Part shown: piece after piece, positions 40,501-50,705 of the stretch
Layout of the letters: the number at the start of each line of letters is the position of its first letter
How positions within the stretch are numbered: position 1 is the stretch's first letter
Assembly (NCBI GenBank): GCA_022749755.1
Contig: CM040452.1
Coordinates: 8,884,350-8,948,349 of the forward strand
Reading direction: 5' to 3'
Length of the DNA stretch: 64,000 nt
Source of the DNA: Azadirachta indica
Taxonomy: Eukaryota > Streptophyta > Magnoliopsida > Sapindales > Meliaceae
Notes under the pieces: generated by a model
Seen by the model: only the letters and a program-made list of their open reading frames with translations
What the model was told of the DNA's origin: nothing
The model's database searches: none
Position numbers and translations under genes: made by a program

Positions 40501-41497
40501 AACTGCAAATACGAAACTTAACATGGCGGTTCACTGCCTTTTCTAGTTATATTCACGTTTGGAGGACCCAAATATGTTAGAGACTGTATGCTATATAAGT
40601 TCCAACACACACCTGTGGTGTAAAAAACAACTGATTTCATGCGTGTTAGATTTCTATAAAATGTTTAAGAGGGTCAGGTCAATCAGAGCATTTTAACTTA
40701 TCTTCATTATGTCTGCTCCATCAATATTGAAAACCATAATTTGATCAGTTGTGCCTTTTAACTGCTGTTAATCTGAATTGTGATAATCATGTATTTGTAA
40801 ACACGGACATGAAATTTATACATTCAAGGTCAATTATGATGTATGTACATAGCTTCAGTAAGCAACACTTAAAAGAAATGAGAAAGTTTCCCTTTATAGT
40901 TTGATTCCATTAGTATTGCTAAGTAGATACAAGCATATCTTAGTTTAGTACACCTCTTTTGATTATGTAATTGTGCAATCAGGCAGTATTATACTGTTTG
41001 CTTCACATTCAAAAGCCTTTAAATTTGGTTTTGACTGTGTGCAGTATGTATGGGAGCAAGCTGAGTTTGACATCATTGAGCGGAAAACAAGAATTAGCCT
41101 CCACTTTCATCTTCAAAAGCAGCAAAGAAAACTTCGCCATGCTTTTTCATACAGCTGGAGGCTGTAAGTTGTGTTATTTTTTCTATTGAATTTGATATTT
41201 AAACTGGCATGTTGAGCTATGAAATTTCCCTTGCAATATATCAAGTTTCTGGTAAAGTCTTATGAATATTCAAATATGGTTGCTCATCTTCTCAGGTGGT
41301 CGCTACCTGAGATTAAAGACTGCTTAGAAGAAGCTGGATTTCGATCTGTCCATTTTTGGCTTCGGGAGATGCCTGCTGCCAAAGAAATGAGAAGTACAGA
41401 GGGATTTGGAGTTGCACGAGATGCAAAGTATGAAGAGGTCAAAAGTTTTGAACAGCAAGATGCTTGGAATGCATATGTTGTTGCTGTTGCCAAGTAA
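37510..41497 (+). CDS. class I SAM-dependent methyltransferase
   Basis: Five exons join in frame to 402 residues: 37510-37782, 38067-38173, 39940-40447, 41045-41163, 41296-41497, all with GT-AG introns. Residues 1-20 are basic (MGKRDKKQRHQQRSSRR) and 25-75 very acidic (a run of Glu), suggesting a nuclear or nucleic-acid-associated protein. The catalytic fold begins at LQEDFCGTALLS (116-127, glycine-loop region), with the acidic SAM-ribose-binding strand AVGLDLD just after. A low-complexity insertion (VEAVIQDGSAASTSDN) precedes DVVCAFNYS, and the late strand is GGIFVMDLYGG. This matches an uncharacterised SAM methyltransferase family found in plants and bacteria. The substrate is unknown. Intron 2 is long (1.77 kb) and AT-rich, without a nested gene. 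Confidence 0.92.
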
Positions 41498-43681
41498 ATC
41501 TCTAGTTCTCTTTCTTTGGTTAATCTTAAAGATCATGCCGAAACAGTTGCTACAAGAGCAGAAGAAATGTATGAGTTCTTAGCCTTAGTTTGGTCTTGTG
41601 GTGATTCTCTTCTACTTTGAAAGCGAAACTAAAAACATGTGTTTAGTAACATCAACTTTGGAAGGGATTCACACATTTTTTTCGTTAATATTTGACCTAT
41701 AATGTTTTCATCTCATAAAAGCTGGCTTAAAAGTCACAACACCTTAATATTAATAGAGCCCGAGTGCATGACAGATTTTTTTTTTTTTTTTTTTTTTTTT
41801 GGGGCTAATTTTATTAGCATATCTAACATTTTGTATGTATCATAGCTGCTTTGCATTCACCATATTTCATTTTTATCTTGTGGGTCATGAACTGATATCC
41901 ATTTATTTGATTTTCTTGGCACTAAAAGATTTTTCTAGTAGTGTTTATATAGTCAAAACAACCTAACAATTATAAATTTCTGAAAATTTATATACAGGGA
42001 AAGGACCAATGGCCCCTTTATTTATAGATATATTTTTTTATGCAATTTATTTAAATATAAATTATTGTTTTAAATAATAAATTGAAACATGTATAATTTA
42101 TGCTTTTATAAATTTATTTTACACCTTACCAAAGTTATATATATGACTACTTACATTGTATTTGATATTATTATAAAAGAGAGGCTTGGTGTAAGGTAAA
42201 GCAGCGATCAACAAACAAGACAAAACCCAAAAGGCGAAAGAAAAAGACCTACCATTGGTTATTATATAATTTTAAAATATTGTCAAAAGTAGAATACAAA
42301 TAAGAAGCACAATCTTGACTTAGACTAACGGTGACTCGATTTATGATATTAGAGGAGTGATAAAGTATACATATATAATCTATTACTATTATATTAAATT
42401 TTTTTAAAAATTAGATAGTTTTAATTGAATTTAGCATCATTCCAATATTTCTATTTAATTTAAATAATATCTTCTATCTATTTTCACAAAGAAGGATATA
42501 TTTTCTTATAAAAAGAAAATTTATTTACACTCTAATATAATGGATTTACTCATAATATATAATTAATTTTACATATAATGAGAGTCTTATTTAAAATAAA
42601 AATAAATTCTTTTGTCATTGACAAATGAGGCCGACTAGTTGATTTCGAAGGAGTAAAGTAAGTTTTTTTAACTAAAATATTGGAAAGTATTGCTAAAAAA
42701 TTAAATTTTCGTATTTATTTGGCTGGTTGTTAATTTATTCAAATGTTCGTAGACCTCATTTAGTGTAGGAGTACTAAATAGACAATGGTTTTGAGAGAAT
42801 ATCATATTATTATTTTTAACTATTTTTGTTGAGTAATAACAAAAATTGACGAGTTTTTAATGAATGTTAGTATCAATTTATTTTTTAAATTTAAATAAAA
42901 TATATATTTAAAAAATATTATTTATACTAAATTCGAGTAAATTATCAAGTGTTGACTTGGAGAATAATAATTAAAATCGCCTTCGGAGAACAACATATCA
43001 GTGGGCCACCACCAGTTAATTTATATTTTTGACAATTTTTGTCAAAGCTTTATTTATTAAAATAATTATTTCAAACAAATTATATATTTAGAATTGTTTA
43101 AAAATAATTAAATTTTTTAAGAAAATATAATTATATCAAGTCATACTTAAAATCAAAAGCAAGAGATAGTTGTCAGTATTCAATATATTAATAAATATAT
43201 TGATTTGAATTTATTTGAAAATTTTTATTGCATAGTAAATATAAAAATTTTATTATTAAATGTTATATTTGTAGTTTTTGATAATTTTATATTTTAACTA
43301 AATATAAGAATTCTTTTCCATATTCAATTTCCTTCCTCTTTCTTTCTCTTTACTTTCATATTCTTTTCGTCGATATTTTCTATTCTTTAAACTAAACATT
43401 AATTACAGAAAAATAAATAAATCATTTAAATTTTTAAAAATTTTGAGAAATAAAAATAAAAATAAAATTAAATGGTCGAAAAAGAATGTATCCATTAATG
43501 GGGAAGATCAATTCGGGTAGGACCCATAGTGTATCTGTGTGATTGATTTGATTGCCGTGAACGACACACGCGATGGTAACCACGAAGGTGAAAAGAAAAC
43601 GCATCCCCACCGTGTATTTAAATAAACCGTGTGCCCGTCCGCGTCTGATAAGAAACGGTCCAACTTGGCGTGACAATTACT

Positions 43682-43716
<35 letters not shown>

Positions 43717-43924
43717 TAGCCTCAACGTAACTTAAACGGATTCCAGAAGCTGCTCCTCCCCGTCCATAAATTATATTTATTTATAAGCCACTTAAAAATA
43801 ATAAAATAAATCGAAACTAAAACCGTTTGTTTCAACGCGTAATCAGGAGAGAGGTTTGTTTGGTTGAATAGAAAATAAAAGGAAAAAAAAAGTGTGTAAT
43901 TAAAAGGGAAAAAAGAGAGAAGGT
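41498..43924. other. intergenic region between methyltransferase and SAP genes
   Basis: AT-rich. It contains a 25-base poly-T tract (41776-41800) and a 29-base poly-A tract (43686-43714), which may be retroposon tails or slippage products. No coding element is recognised. GC rises from about 43490 (CGTCCGCGTC-type words), probably distal promoter of the SAP gene. Confidence 0.5.
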
Positions 43925-43928
43925 GTTT

Positions 43929-43938
43929 GGAATCTTCA
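43929..43938 (+). promoter_or_regulatory. candidate heat-shock element of the SAP gene
   Basis: GGAATCTTCA fits the nGAAnnTTCn pattern bound by heat-shock factors. A near-copy with 3-base spacing (GGAATCCTTCAGC) follows at 43949-43961. Both lie just upstream of the TATA-like box. SAP genes are typically stress-induced, so the site is plausible but unproven. Confidence 0.35.
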
Positions 43939-43987
43939 GCCTGGGCCAGGAATCCTTCAGCAAGTAGGAAAAGAAAGAAAAAGAAAA

Positions 43988-43996
43988 TATATAAAG
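43988..43996 (+). promoter_or_regulatory. TATA box of the SAP gene
   Basis: TATATAAAG lies about 340 bp upstream of the start codon. It is followed by a pyrimidine-rich leader with CTT repeats, as in many plant 5' UTRs. With the predicted leader intron this gives an exonic 5' UTR of roughly 200 nt. Confidence 0.6.
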
Positions 43997-44201
43997 GAGT
44001 TTTGAGTTTATTTCCTTTTACGTGGAGGTGCCTTCTTCCTTCATTAAAAGAGAAACAAACTCAATCTTTTCCTTCTAACCCTAATTCAATCGATTCCTTT
44101 CCTTGCTTGCTTGCTCTACGAATTTATTTCTCCTTTTTAATCTCTCCTTTCTTTCTCCAGCAATAGCAATCGCAATCGCAATCAATCGATTAGTCTTGCA
44201 G

Positions 44202-44294
44202 GTAATTCGACGATTATGCTTTTGGAGTTTTTTGATTTTTGATTTTTTTTTTTTGTGTTTGTTTTGGTTTTTCTCATCGGAATTTGTGGTTCAG
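44202..44294 (+). other. probable 5'UTR intron of the SAP gene
   Basis: The donor CAG|GTAATT after 44201 and the acceptor GGTTCAG ending at 44294 bound a 93-bp T-rich stretch just before the coding start. Plant A20/AN1 genes often have an intron-less coding region with one leader intron. It is an inference from splice signals only. Confidence 0.6.
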
Positions 44295-44327
44295 GTTGTG
44301 AATCGGCAACAAATCGGAATTTTGAAG

Positions 44328-44834
44328 ATGGCGGAAGAGCACAGATGTCAAGCGCCGCGTTTGTGCGCGAACAACTGCGGGTTTTTCGGGAGTCCGGCGA
44401 CTCAGAATCTCTGTTCTAAATGCTACCGAGATCTTCAGTTGAAAGAACAACAATCTTCCTCGGCTAAACACGCTCTTAACCAAACTTTTATCTCCTCCGC
44501 CGCTTCGTCGTCGTCGTCGATGCCGTTGCCTTTATCAACGCCGTCCGTTGATTTGCCTTTGCACGAGAAGGCGACGACGGACGTAAAAGAGGAGGAAAAG
44601 CCGGTGGTGGTGGTAGCGGCGGCGGTACAGCAGACTGCGGTGGTGAATAGGTGTTTGACATGCAGGAGGCGCGTGGGGCTCACGGGCTTCAAGTGCAGGT
44701 GCGGCTCCGTGTTCTGCGGGACCCACAGGTATCCGGAGCACCACGATTGTTCCTTTGATTTCAGAGGGATGGGTAAAGAACAGATTGCGAAGGCTAATCC
44801 TGTCGTCAAGGCTGAAAAGCTGCAAAAGATATGA
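44328..44834 (+). CDS. A20/AN1 zinc-finger stress-associated protein
   Basis: A single-exon 168-residue ORF. The start at MAEEHRCQAPRLC is the family's usual N-terminus; an in-frame Met farther upstream lies before the leader intron and is rejected. The A20 finger has Cys13, Cys17, Cys29 and Cys32 (CANNCGFFGS, CSKC). A Ser-rich then Val/Glu-rich linker (about 42-104) follows. The AN1 finger has Cys109, Cys112, Cys123, Cys125, Cys130, His133, His139 and Cys141, all present. SAP proteins bind ubiquitin and can act as E3 ligases or redox sensors, and their overexpression is linked to abiotic-stress tolerance. The coding region is notably GC-rich compared with its surroundings. Closest to the SAP4/SAP5-like group by layout; the exact paralogue is not assigned. 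Confidence 0.96.
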   Translation: MAEEHRCQAPRLCANNCGFFGSPATQNLCSKCYRDLQLKEQQSSSAKHALNQTFISSAASSSSSMPLPLSTPSVDLPLHEKATTDVKEEEKPVVVVAAAVQQTAVVNRCLTCRRRVGLTGFKCRCGSVFCGTHRYPEHHDCSFDFRGMGKEQIAKANPVVKAEKLQKI

Positions 44835-45929
44835 CTCTTTTATTTCTCTCTCTAAAGCACTGTCGTTTTCTTCGGATTTGGGATTTGGCATTTGGAAACT
44901 TAACGGCACCGTTTAGCATAGTCGGCCGCCGTGATGGGTAGAGGTGGGCCCCGGGTTGGTTAGTAATTCTCAATTATGTGGTTTATGTAAATTCTATAAT
45001 ATTTTAATTTTAAATTTCAAAAATTTAAAAATTTCCTTGCTATATAGAAATTTGGATGACAACAAATAATTGGCCAAACACGCACTTTTTTAAAAATCAA
45101 TTAATTGATTCGTTTCTGAGTTTCACGAATTCATTTATTGCAAATAATAAAAAATTGTTCTGTGTTTATTATTTTGGCAAAATTCAGGGACCTATTTGTT
45201 AATATCCAGGCAGAGAGTAGAGAGTTTTAGGGTAACGGAATTAAAAAATTATATGATAAAGACAAAATTACTTTGTTGAATGTGTAACAAAAAGATTAGT
45301 AGCAATGCCATAAAATAAGGCCAACGATACGGAATTATAATTATAATATTGAAAATAAATCTAATTATAACAATGAAGCCATCATATGCCAACCATACTA
45401 TTGAAGAATGCTCTGCCTCGATCTCTTATTTGAATCAATCAATCTCTTAAGTTATGAATGTTTGTAACTACTACGCGAAACAATCCAATATAAAAGATAT
45501 TTTCTAATATTTAAAAGACGAAGGTAAAATTATTAAGAATAATGTTTGTCTGATAATAACGTTATCATACAAAATTCTTGGTAAACAAACATAAAGATAA
45601 AAAGCATTTGATGCAAACATTTTTAAGTCCAATAATGCAAAATTCTTCTCATTTATTTTTCTCTATGAAAATTCACAGTGATAATTTGAGGAGGGCTTGA
45701 AGTTGCTTTTACAAAGCATATGAATTTTTATATTGGAACTCTCACGTTCATTACTATCTTTACTTTTACCGCCAATGGAATTAGAAATGTAATTATTACT
45801 GTAAGCCACTACCGCTTAAAATATGACTATTAATATAAAAGTAAAAACGTGACAATCAATACAAATTTCGGAATAAAAATAAGAGTCAACATAGTTATGA
45901 ATGTGATTATTCTAACTCGATTTAATATT
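44835..45929. other. 3' flank of the SAP gene
   Basis: The SAP 3' UTR is followed by AT-rich intergenic DNA up to the target duplication of the next MULE. No gene seen. Confidence 0.55.
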
Positions 45930-46414
45930 GGGTTTTAATAAAAAATAACCACAATTTTCACCCCCAAATTAAATTTAACCACCTAAAATATTTTCATTTA
46001 AAATTAATCAATCTTACTTTCTTCGAACCAAATTGCCCCTATAAAAAACTTATCCCAAACATAAGCTACACAACCACACAATCCATCCTACAAGTTTCCT
46101 TCATTTAACTCTCGAGCAACAAAATTGAACACAACATTCGCGTCTTCTCTATCCTGCACAGTACAGATTCGTTGTCTTTTAATTATGTACACATTCTGCC
46201 TTCTTTATTTTTGTTATTCTTTAAGTAGACAGGTTCTTCAATTTTTAATTTTCTAATTATAACAATTTAAATGTATGGGCTTTGATTTTGATTAAATACA
46301 TTTTAGGGGGATTGAGGAAGATCAAAGGGGATTGAATTGAAAATTGAGGGAGGTTGAAGGGAATCCGAAAGACAATGATTTGCTTTGTTTCTCAGTTTCC
46401 AAAAAGATGGCAGC

Positions 46415-46525
46415 GTTCGAGAGTGCATGGAATTGCACTCTTGAGCCTTTTTGGGGGGGGTGGGGGTGTGGGGGCGCGGCGCATTTTGTCGTCCTTGAAA
46501 GTGCATGGCATTGCACTCTCGAGCA
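46415..46525. repeat. hairpin cluster 1 of MULE, with G-rich centre
   Basis: Two stem-loops have arms TTCGAGAGTGCA/TGCACTCTTGAG (46416-46445) and TTGAAAGTGCA/TGCACTCTCGAG (46495-46523), with loops TGGAAT and TGGCAT. Between them lies a run of G tracts (46453-46481, including eight consecutive G) able to form a G-quadruplex. The cluster is upstream of the Ulp1-type gene. Confidence 0.8.
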
Positions 46526-47059
46526 CAATTTTTCTTCTGCCCCCTAAAAAAAATTACACGAACTCTTTCATTTCATTTTGTGTTGAAAGCTGTCTAGTTA
46601 AGGTTTTTATTTATTGTTTTGTGATTTCTAAATTAAATCTTTTAATGTTGTACAAAGACAGAAAAAGATAATCTGTTATTTTTAATAATGTGATTTGTTA
46701 TTTCATTGTTGGTTATGCAGATTCATAGTTATATAGGATAAACATAATCATTATACATTGTATATATTGATATAATTAGTTAATATCACTGGTGATTTTA
46801 AAATAAATTAATTGCAGTGCCTAGAAATTCCTGTGATAACTAGAATGCATAGATGCGTTAATTGTTGCATTCAAATGAGAAAATAAAAATTCCTTACATT
46901 GTGGATGTTCTTTATGTTTATTGGTATCAATATTTTCTTTTGTATCTTTTATTATGCATAGATGCGTGAATGAATGCATTTGGATGGTAAATAAAAGAAT
47001 CATTGAATTGTGTGTGTTGTTCATGTCATTGGTATCGATTTTATGTAAATTATCCCACT

Positions 47060-50022
47060 GTAGGAGACGATGGTTGCCGTTGGGTCCCTGAAGATCAATG
47101 CGGAACATTATTTTTCTGCCGAGGTGTCGTCATTGTCACATTTAAAAGATCTGCAGATTATATATGATAAATTGACAATCAGATAACATTTATTGTTCAG
47201 ACAGACATGTATGGGCCATTTTTTGGACATACAGGTTGATTTAAAGTTTTCTGGATACCTGATTCATAATATGCTGCTTCATAAGCTTGAGACCGACCAT
47301 TTGGAGCAAGAGGTGTAGCTTAAGATTAAGGACATTTGGACCAGGTTCTCATGCATGGAGTTTGGGTTGATGACATGCATGAATTTTGGGCCATTTTCAA
47401 ATGTTAAGGTAAAGAGTAATCGGCTGAAATTTCGGTGGAGAGGACGGTTACAATTTAGATTCTGTTTACAAAGTCTACACCTGTCTAGACTTCAGAATAA
47501 TTTATGATATGGATGCAGTGAAATTGTTACTATACTTCCTATCAGAGCGTATCCTTATCGGTAAGGGATCTAGATACCACTCAGACACGTGGATGTTACA
47601 AATTGTTGATGACCTAGACGAGTTTAAAAGATATCCGTGGGGTTCTGCAGCTTGGCGATATATGTATCGTTCATTAAGTCGAGTGTTAACAGGCAAGGCC
47701 ACTTATTTTAAGATTAAAGAAAAAAGGGTTAAAGCAAAGGGGAAAAGTATGTCAATAAGTATAATTTTGAAGGATTTCCCATAGCATTTCAAGTACAGAA
47801 TGACACTTAAACGTATAAAACTTTTACACCTCTTATATTTCTTAATGCTAAATATGTGTTCACTACCAATAGATGTGAATTTATGAGGTTGTATCAATAG
47901 TAAGGTTTATGTTTGGACAATGCACAAACAATCGTTTGTCGCATATGCTACGTTGGCGATCTCTGGCGAAAAATGCCAGATCCAAACTGTTGAATATTTT
48001 AATTTTTAAAGTTGAGATAGTATGCAATATTTCATATGACAATTGATAATCAGCTGATTGTGTGTCACTGATTTATACTAATACTGACATTAAATTATGT
48101 TTTTTTTCCTCTTATAGCCACCAGCGGTGATACCATGGTTAAAGCCTGCGGAGGAGGAGTTTTAGCATCCCTATACACTACAGCTTTTAAATATTGTTGG
48201 CCCTCCAAAGGGTGAATATGAAGGTCACGTTGGCATGAATGCCCTTATCATGTGATTCACATCAGATTTCTCCTACATCACCAACTTAAGTAGAAAACGC
48301 CGACGACTCCGAAGAAACCGAAGAAGGTACAACAATATATAGATATTTATATTTTTAACTTACTAATTTTTTACTTCTTTTGTGACATTTATACTATATA
48401 AGGGATACAAATTTTATTTTATCTAATATTCTTATGTGACCTTTTGTAGGGAAAGTGACCACAGGGGAGGAAGCGTGAGCACAGTCTATCGGTGACAGAG
48501 GTGCCTACTAATAATATATCGATTCCACCATCTTATTTCACCAAAATGTCATGTAAAATTCGAGAATTACGAGTTAATTTCGAGCATTCAAAGATAGACA
48601 GGAGGCGATTGGTCGAAGCCATGAGAAAGCTCTGTGCCGTCAGATGGAAGACTTCATGAGCTTAATAGATGAGTTTCGTGGATTGTTCCACTCAGACCAA
48701 CAGCCCATAGGTCAGGTACCATTGAGTGTTTTTTTTATATTGCAATTTATTTGAATCATATTGTAGGGTGATTGATGTTTCACTTATTTAAATTCTAACG
48801 TGCCTTCTATTTTTGTCTAGTTTTTGTCACCGTTATAGCAAACTGATGTCAGTAATGAAGGCGAGACAAGTGTCCCCGTCCTTACCATCCCACATTTTCT
48901 AAATCCACAAAGCCGATTCGAATGGGCATACAAGAAGGGGCCAGCATTACGGAGCCCGTATGTTAATGCATTTAGTACATGGACACCTAGGCTGCGAACA
49001 TAGTACATGACCAGCTATGAGTTACAACCTCGTGCACCTGTCTTTAATGGGTTGTATAATAATTTCCAATAATAGTTAGCTACACCATGGGCGCAAACAG
49101 AGGGTGAGACCATTACAGTCACTTTCGATTGGCTTAAAGTCATTTTTTAGGTAAGCAGTTGGTTGGAGGACTTGGTGTGTGATAATTTGTTCAATTGAGA
49201 AGTAGTTTGACGTTTAAAATCAATTTGTACTTCACAATCACCTACATATGTACAATCACCTTATAAATGTCTGCATGCACCTAAATTTGTTCAAACATTT
49301 TTGTGTAGCATATTACCAAGTACATGGACCTGTTAACTCATCATCAGATGTTGCTACGGGAGATGGTGCCTCAAAACTGGACAGTCGCATCCCCTCACTT
49401 GTATGTAAGTACTCATCCAATTATGACCTGATGTATATTCTTACATGCTTCTTACATTGGGTATTTGCCCCCTCACGTGAACTTGTTATTGAGTTGTAAA
49501 CAACGTTACGTGTGGCATGGAATGGCTATAAACAAAGGGAGCTTGCATTAGGGCAATTTTACTCCAACAGTGATTTAGAGGGGTTCGTGTTGGGGAGGAG
49601 GGGCTCAATTCAAAGGAACTGAAGGTTTATTGATACCGTCTACATTCCCGTTAACGTGCTTGGTGATCACTGGGTGGCATGCACTGTTGATTTAAGATTC
49701 AAACTGATCACGGTGTATGACTCAATGCTAGGAGCTCACAAGGACGATGATATAGTAGCTGCTATAATACCATTGTGTGTCCTATTACCATACAAGTTTC
49801 AGCATACTACGGTATAGCACGAATGTTCCCACCCATCTTGCTTCATTCACTTATGTTCGTTCGGTGCATGGCATCCCTCTTCAGGTTCCCGATTCCGCTG
49901 ATTATGAGATTTTCTTATACATATCTATACATTACTTATCAATAGGTCTTTTTTTTTATTTTGGCCCTGAGAATGGACCCTCAATGAGGGTGAAAGTTGC
50001 TGTTAACTTGTGGAGGAGTTAA
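47060..50022 (+). pseudogene. DUF1985 / Ulp1-like cysteine protease pseudogene in MULE
   Basis: Plus-strand pieces in order. The DUF1985 domain runs about 47240-47660 (FSGYLIHNMLLHKL, MEFGLMTCMNFGPF, KLLLYFLSERILIGKG, DDLDEFKRYPWGSAAW). A linker with PPAVIPWLKPAEEE is at about 48118-48160, then a basic Ser-rich region. The C48-type catalytic domain runs about 49500-50022: VYIPVNVLGDHWVACTVDL holds the catalytic His, LITVYDSML the Asp. The segment that should be N-x-G-D-C-G reads DSADYEIF (Tyr codon 49903-49905), so the catalytic Cys is lost. Stops and frameshifts occur throughout. In the family this fold removes SUMO or ubiquitin-like tags. The role in transposition is unknown. It is convergent with the transposase. 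Confidence 0.85.
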
Positions 50023-50320
50023 CTATCTTAGGAATATTACATATAAACTAGTTTTTTGTTTTTTTTTATTATTTCTTATAAACAAATGTTGCATAGTAAT
50101 TCTTTTTTTTTGTGCCCAATACAAACAAACATAAAAGTATTGTAAAAATTTTATACTTTTACAAATATAAGAACAAAAACATATTACATACAGCATAACA
50201 AATAACAAACATAACCATAAAAATATATTGCATAATGAGATAAATAAATATACGAGTATAAGAACAACTATACACAGCCCACGGAATGTAAGCATTAAAA
50301 AAAAAGCCTAAAATTTTTCT

Positions 50321-50400
50321 AAGCATTATGCCATGCTCGAGAGTGCACTCTCGAGCATCCCTTGCTCGAGACTACACTCTCGGTATGCTAGAATGCTTGC
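50321..50400. repeat. hairpin cluster 2: perfect 26-bp palindrome between convergent genes
   Basis: 50333-50358 is a perfect palindrome with core CTCGAGAGTGCACTCTCGAG. A second imperfect copy (CTCGAGACTACACTCTCGG) follows at about 50364-50382. Outer arms AAGCATTATG (50321) and GAATGCTT (50391) also pair, so the whole 80 bp is an inverted repeat. It lies between the 3' ends of the protease-type and transposase genes. Confidence 0.85.
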
Positions 50401-50705
50401 AAAAATTTGCTTTGTTTGTCCATTCCACAGTTAAACTGTATATTCCGAACATATGACATATTGGTATAAAATATAAATAATATATCCATCTATCAAAGTT
50501 AATGGTCAAGTTTGCATAAGTGTATTCACAAGTATCGACCCATGGCATATCAAAATCAAACTGAACATATTCTACACACAACAAGCAAAATAAACAAATT
50601 TTATTAAAACCAATAAAATTTGAAGGTGATATCAAATACGGGTAATTTAAAATATTAAATAAGTCGTACATTACAAAAAATGGTAAATAACAAAACAAGA
50701 AATAA

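Noticed and set aside
44103..44327. N-terminal extension of the SAP ORF to an upstream ATG
   Set aside because: It runs through a likely leader intron (GTAATT to GGTTCAG) and codes for hydrophobic low-complexity sequence; the family starts at the MAEEHRCQ-type Met at 44328.
44435..44909. Two antisense ORFs of about 124 codons over the SAP gene
   Set aside because: The GC-rich coding region produces long antisense frames; no domain is seen.
46344..46671. ORFs over the hairpin cluster (encoding AWNCTLE/AWHCTLE words)
   Set aside because: The repeated peptide is simply the palindrome read as codons; the frame is closed nearby and joins no known domain.
47060..50022. Host SUMO protease gene
   Set aside because: It lies inside MULE ends, has DUF1985 next to the protease domain, many stops and no catalytic Cys.
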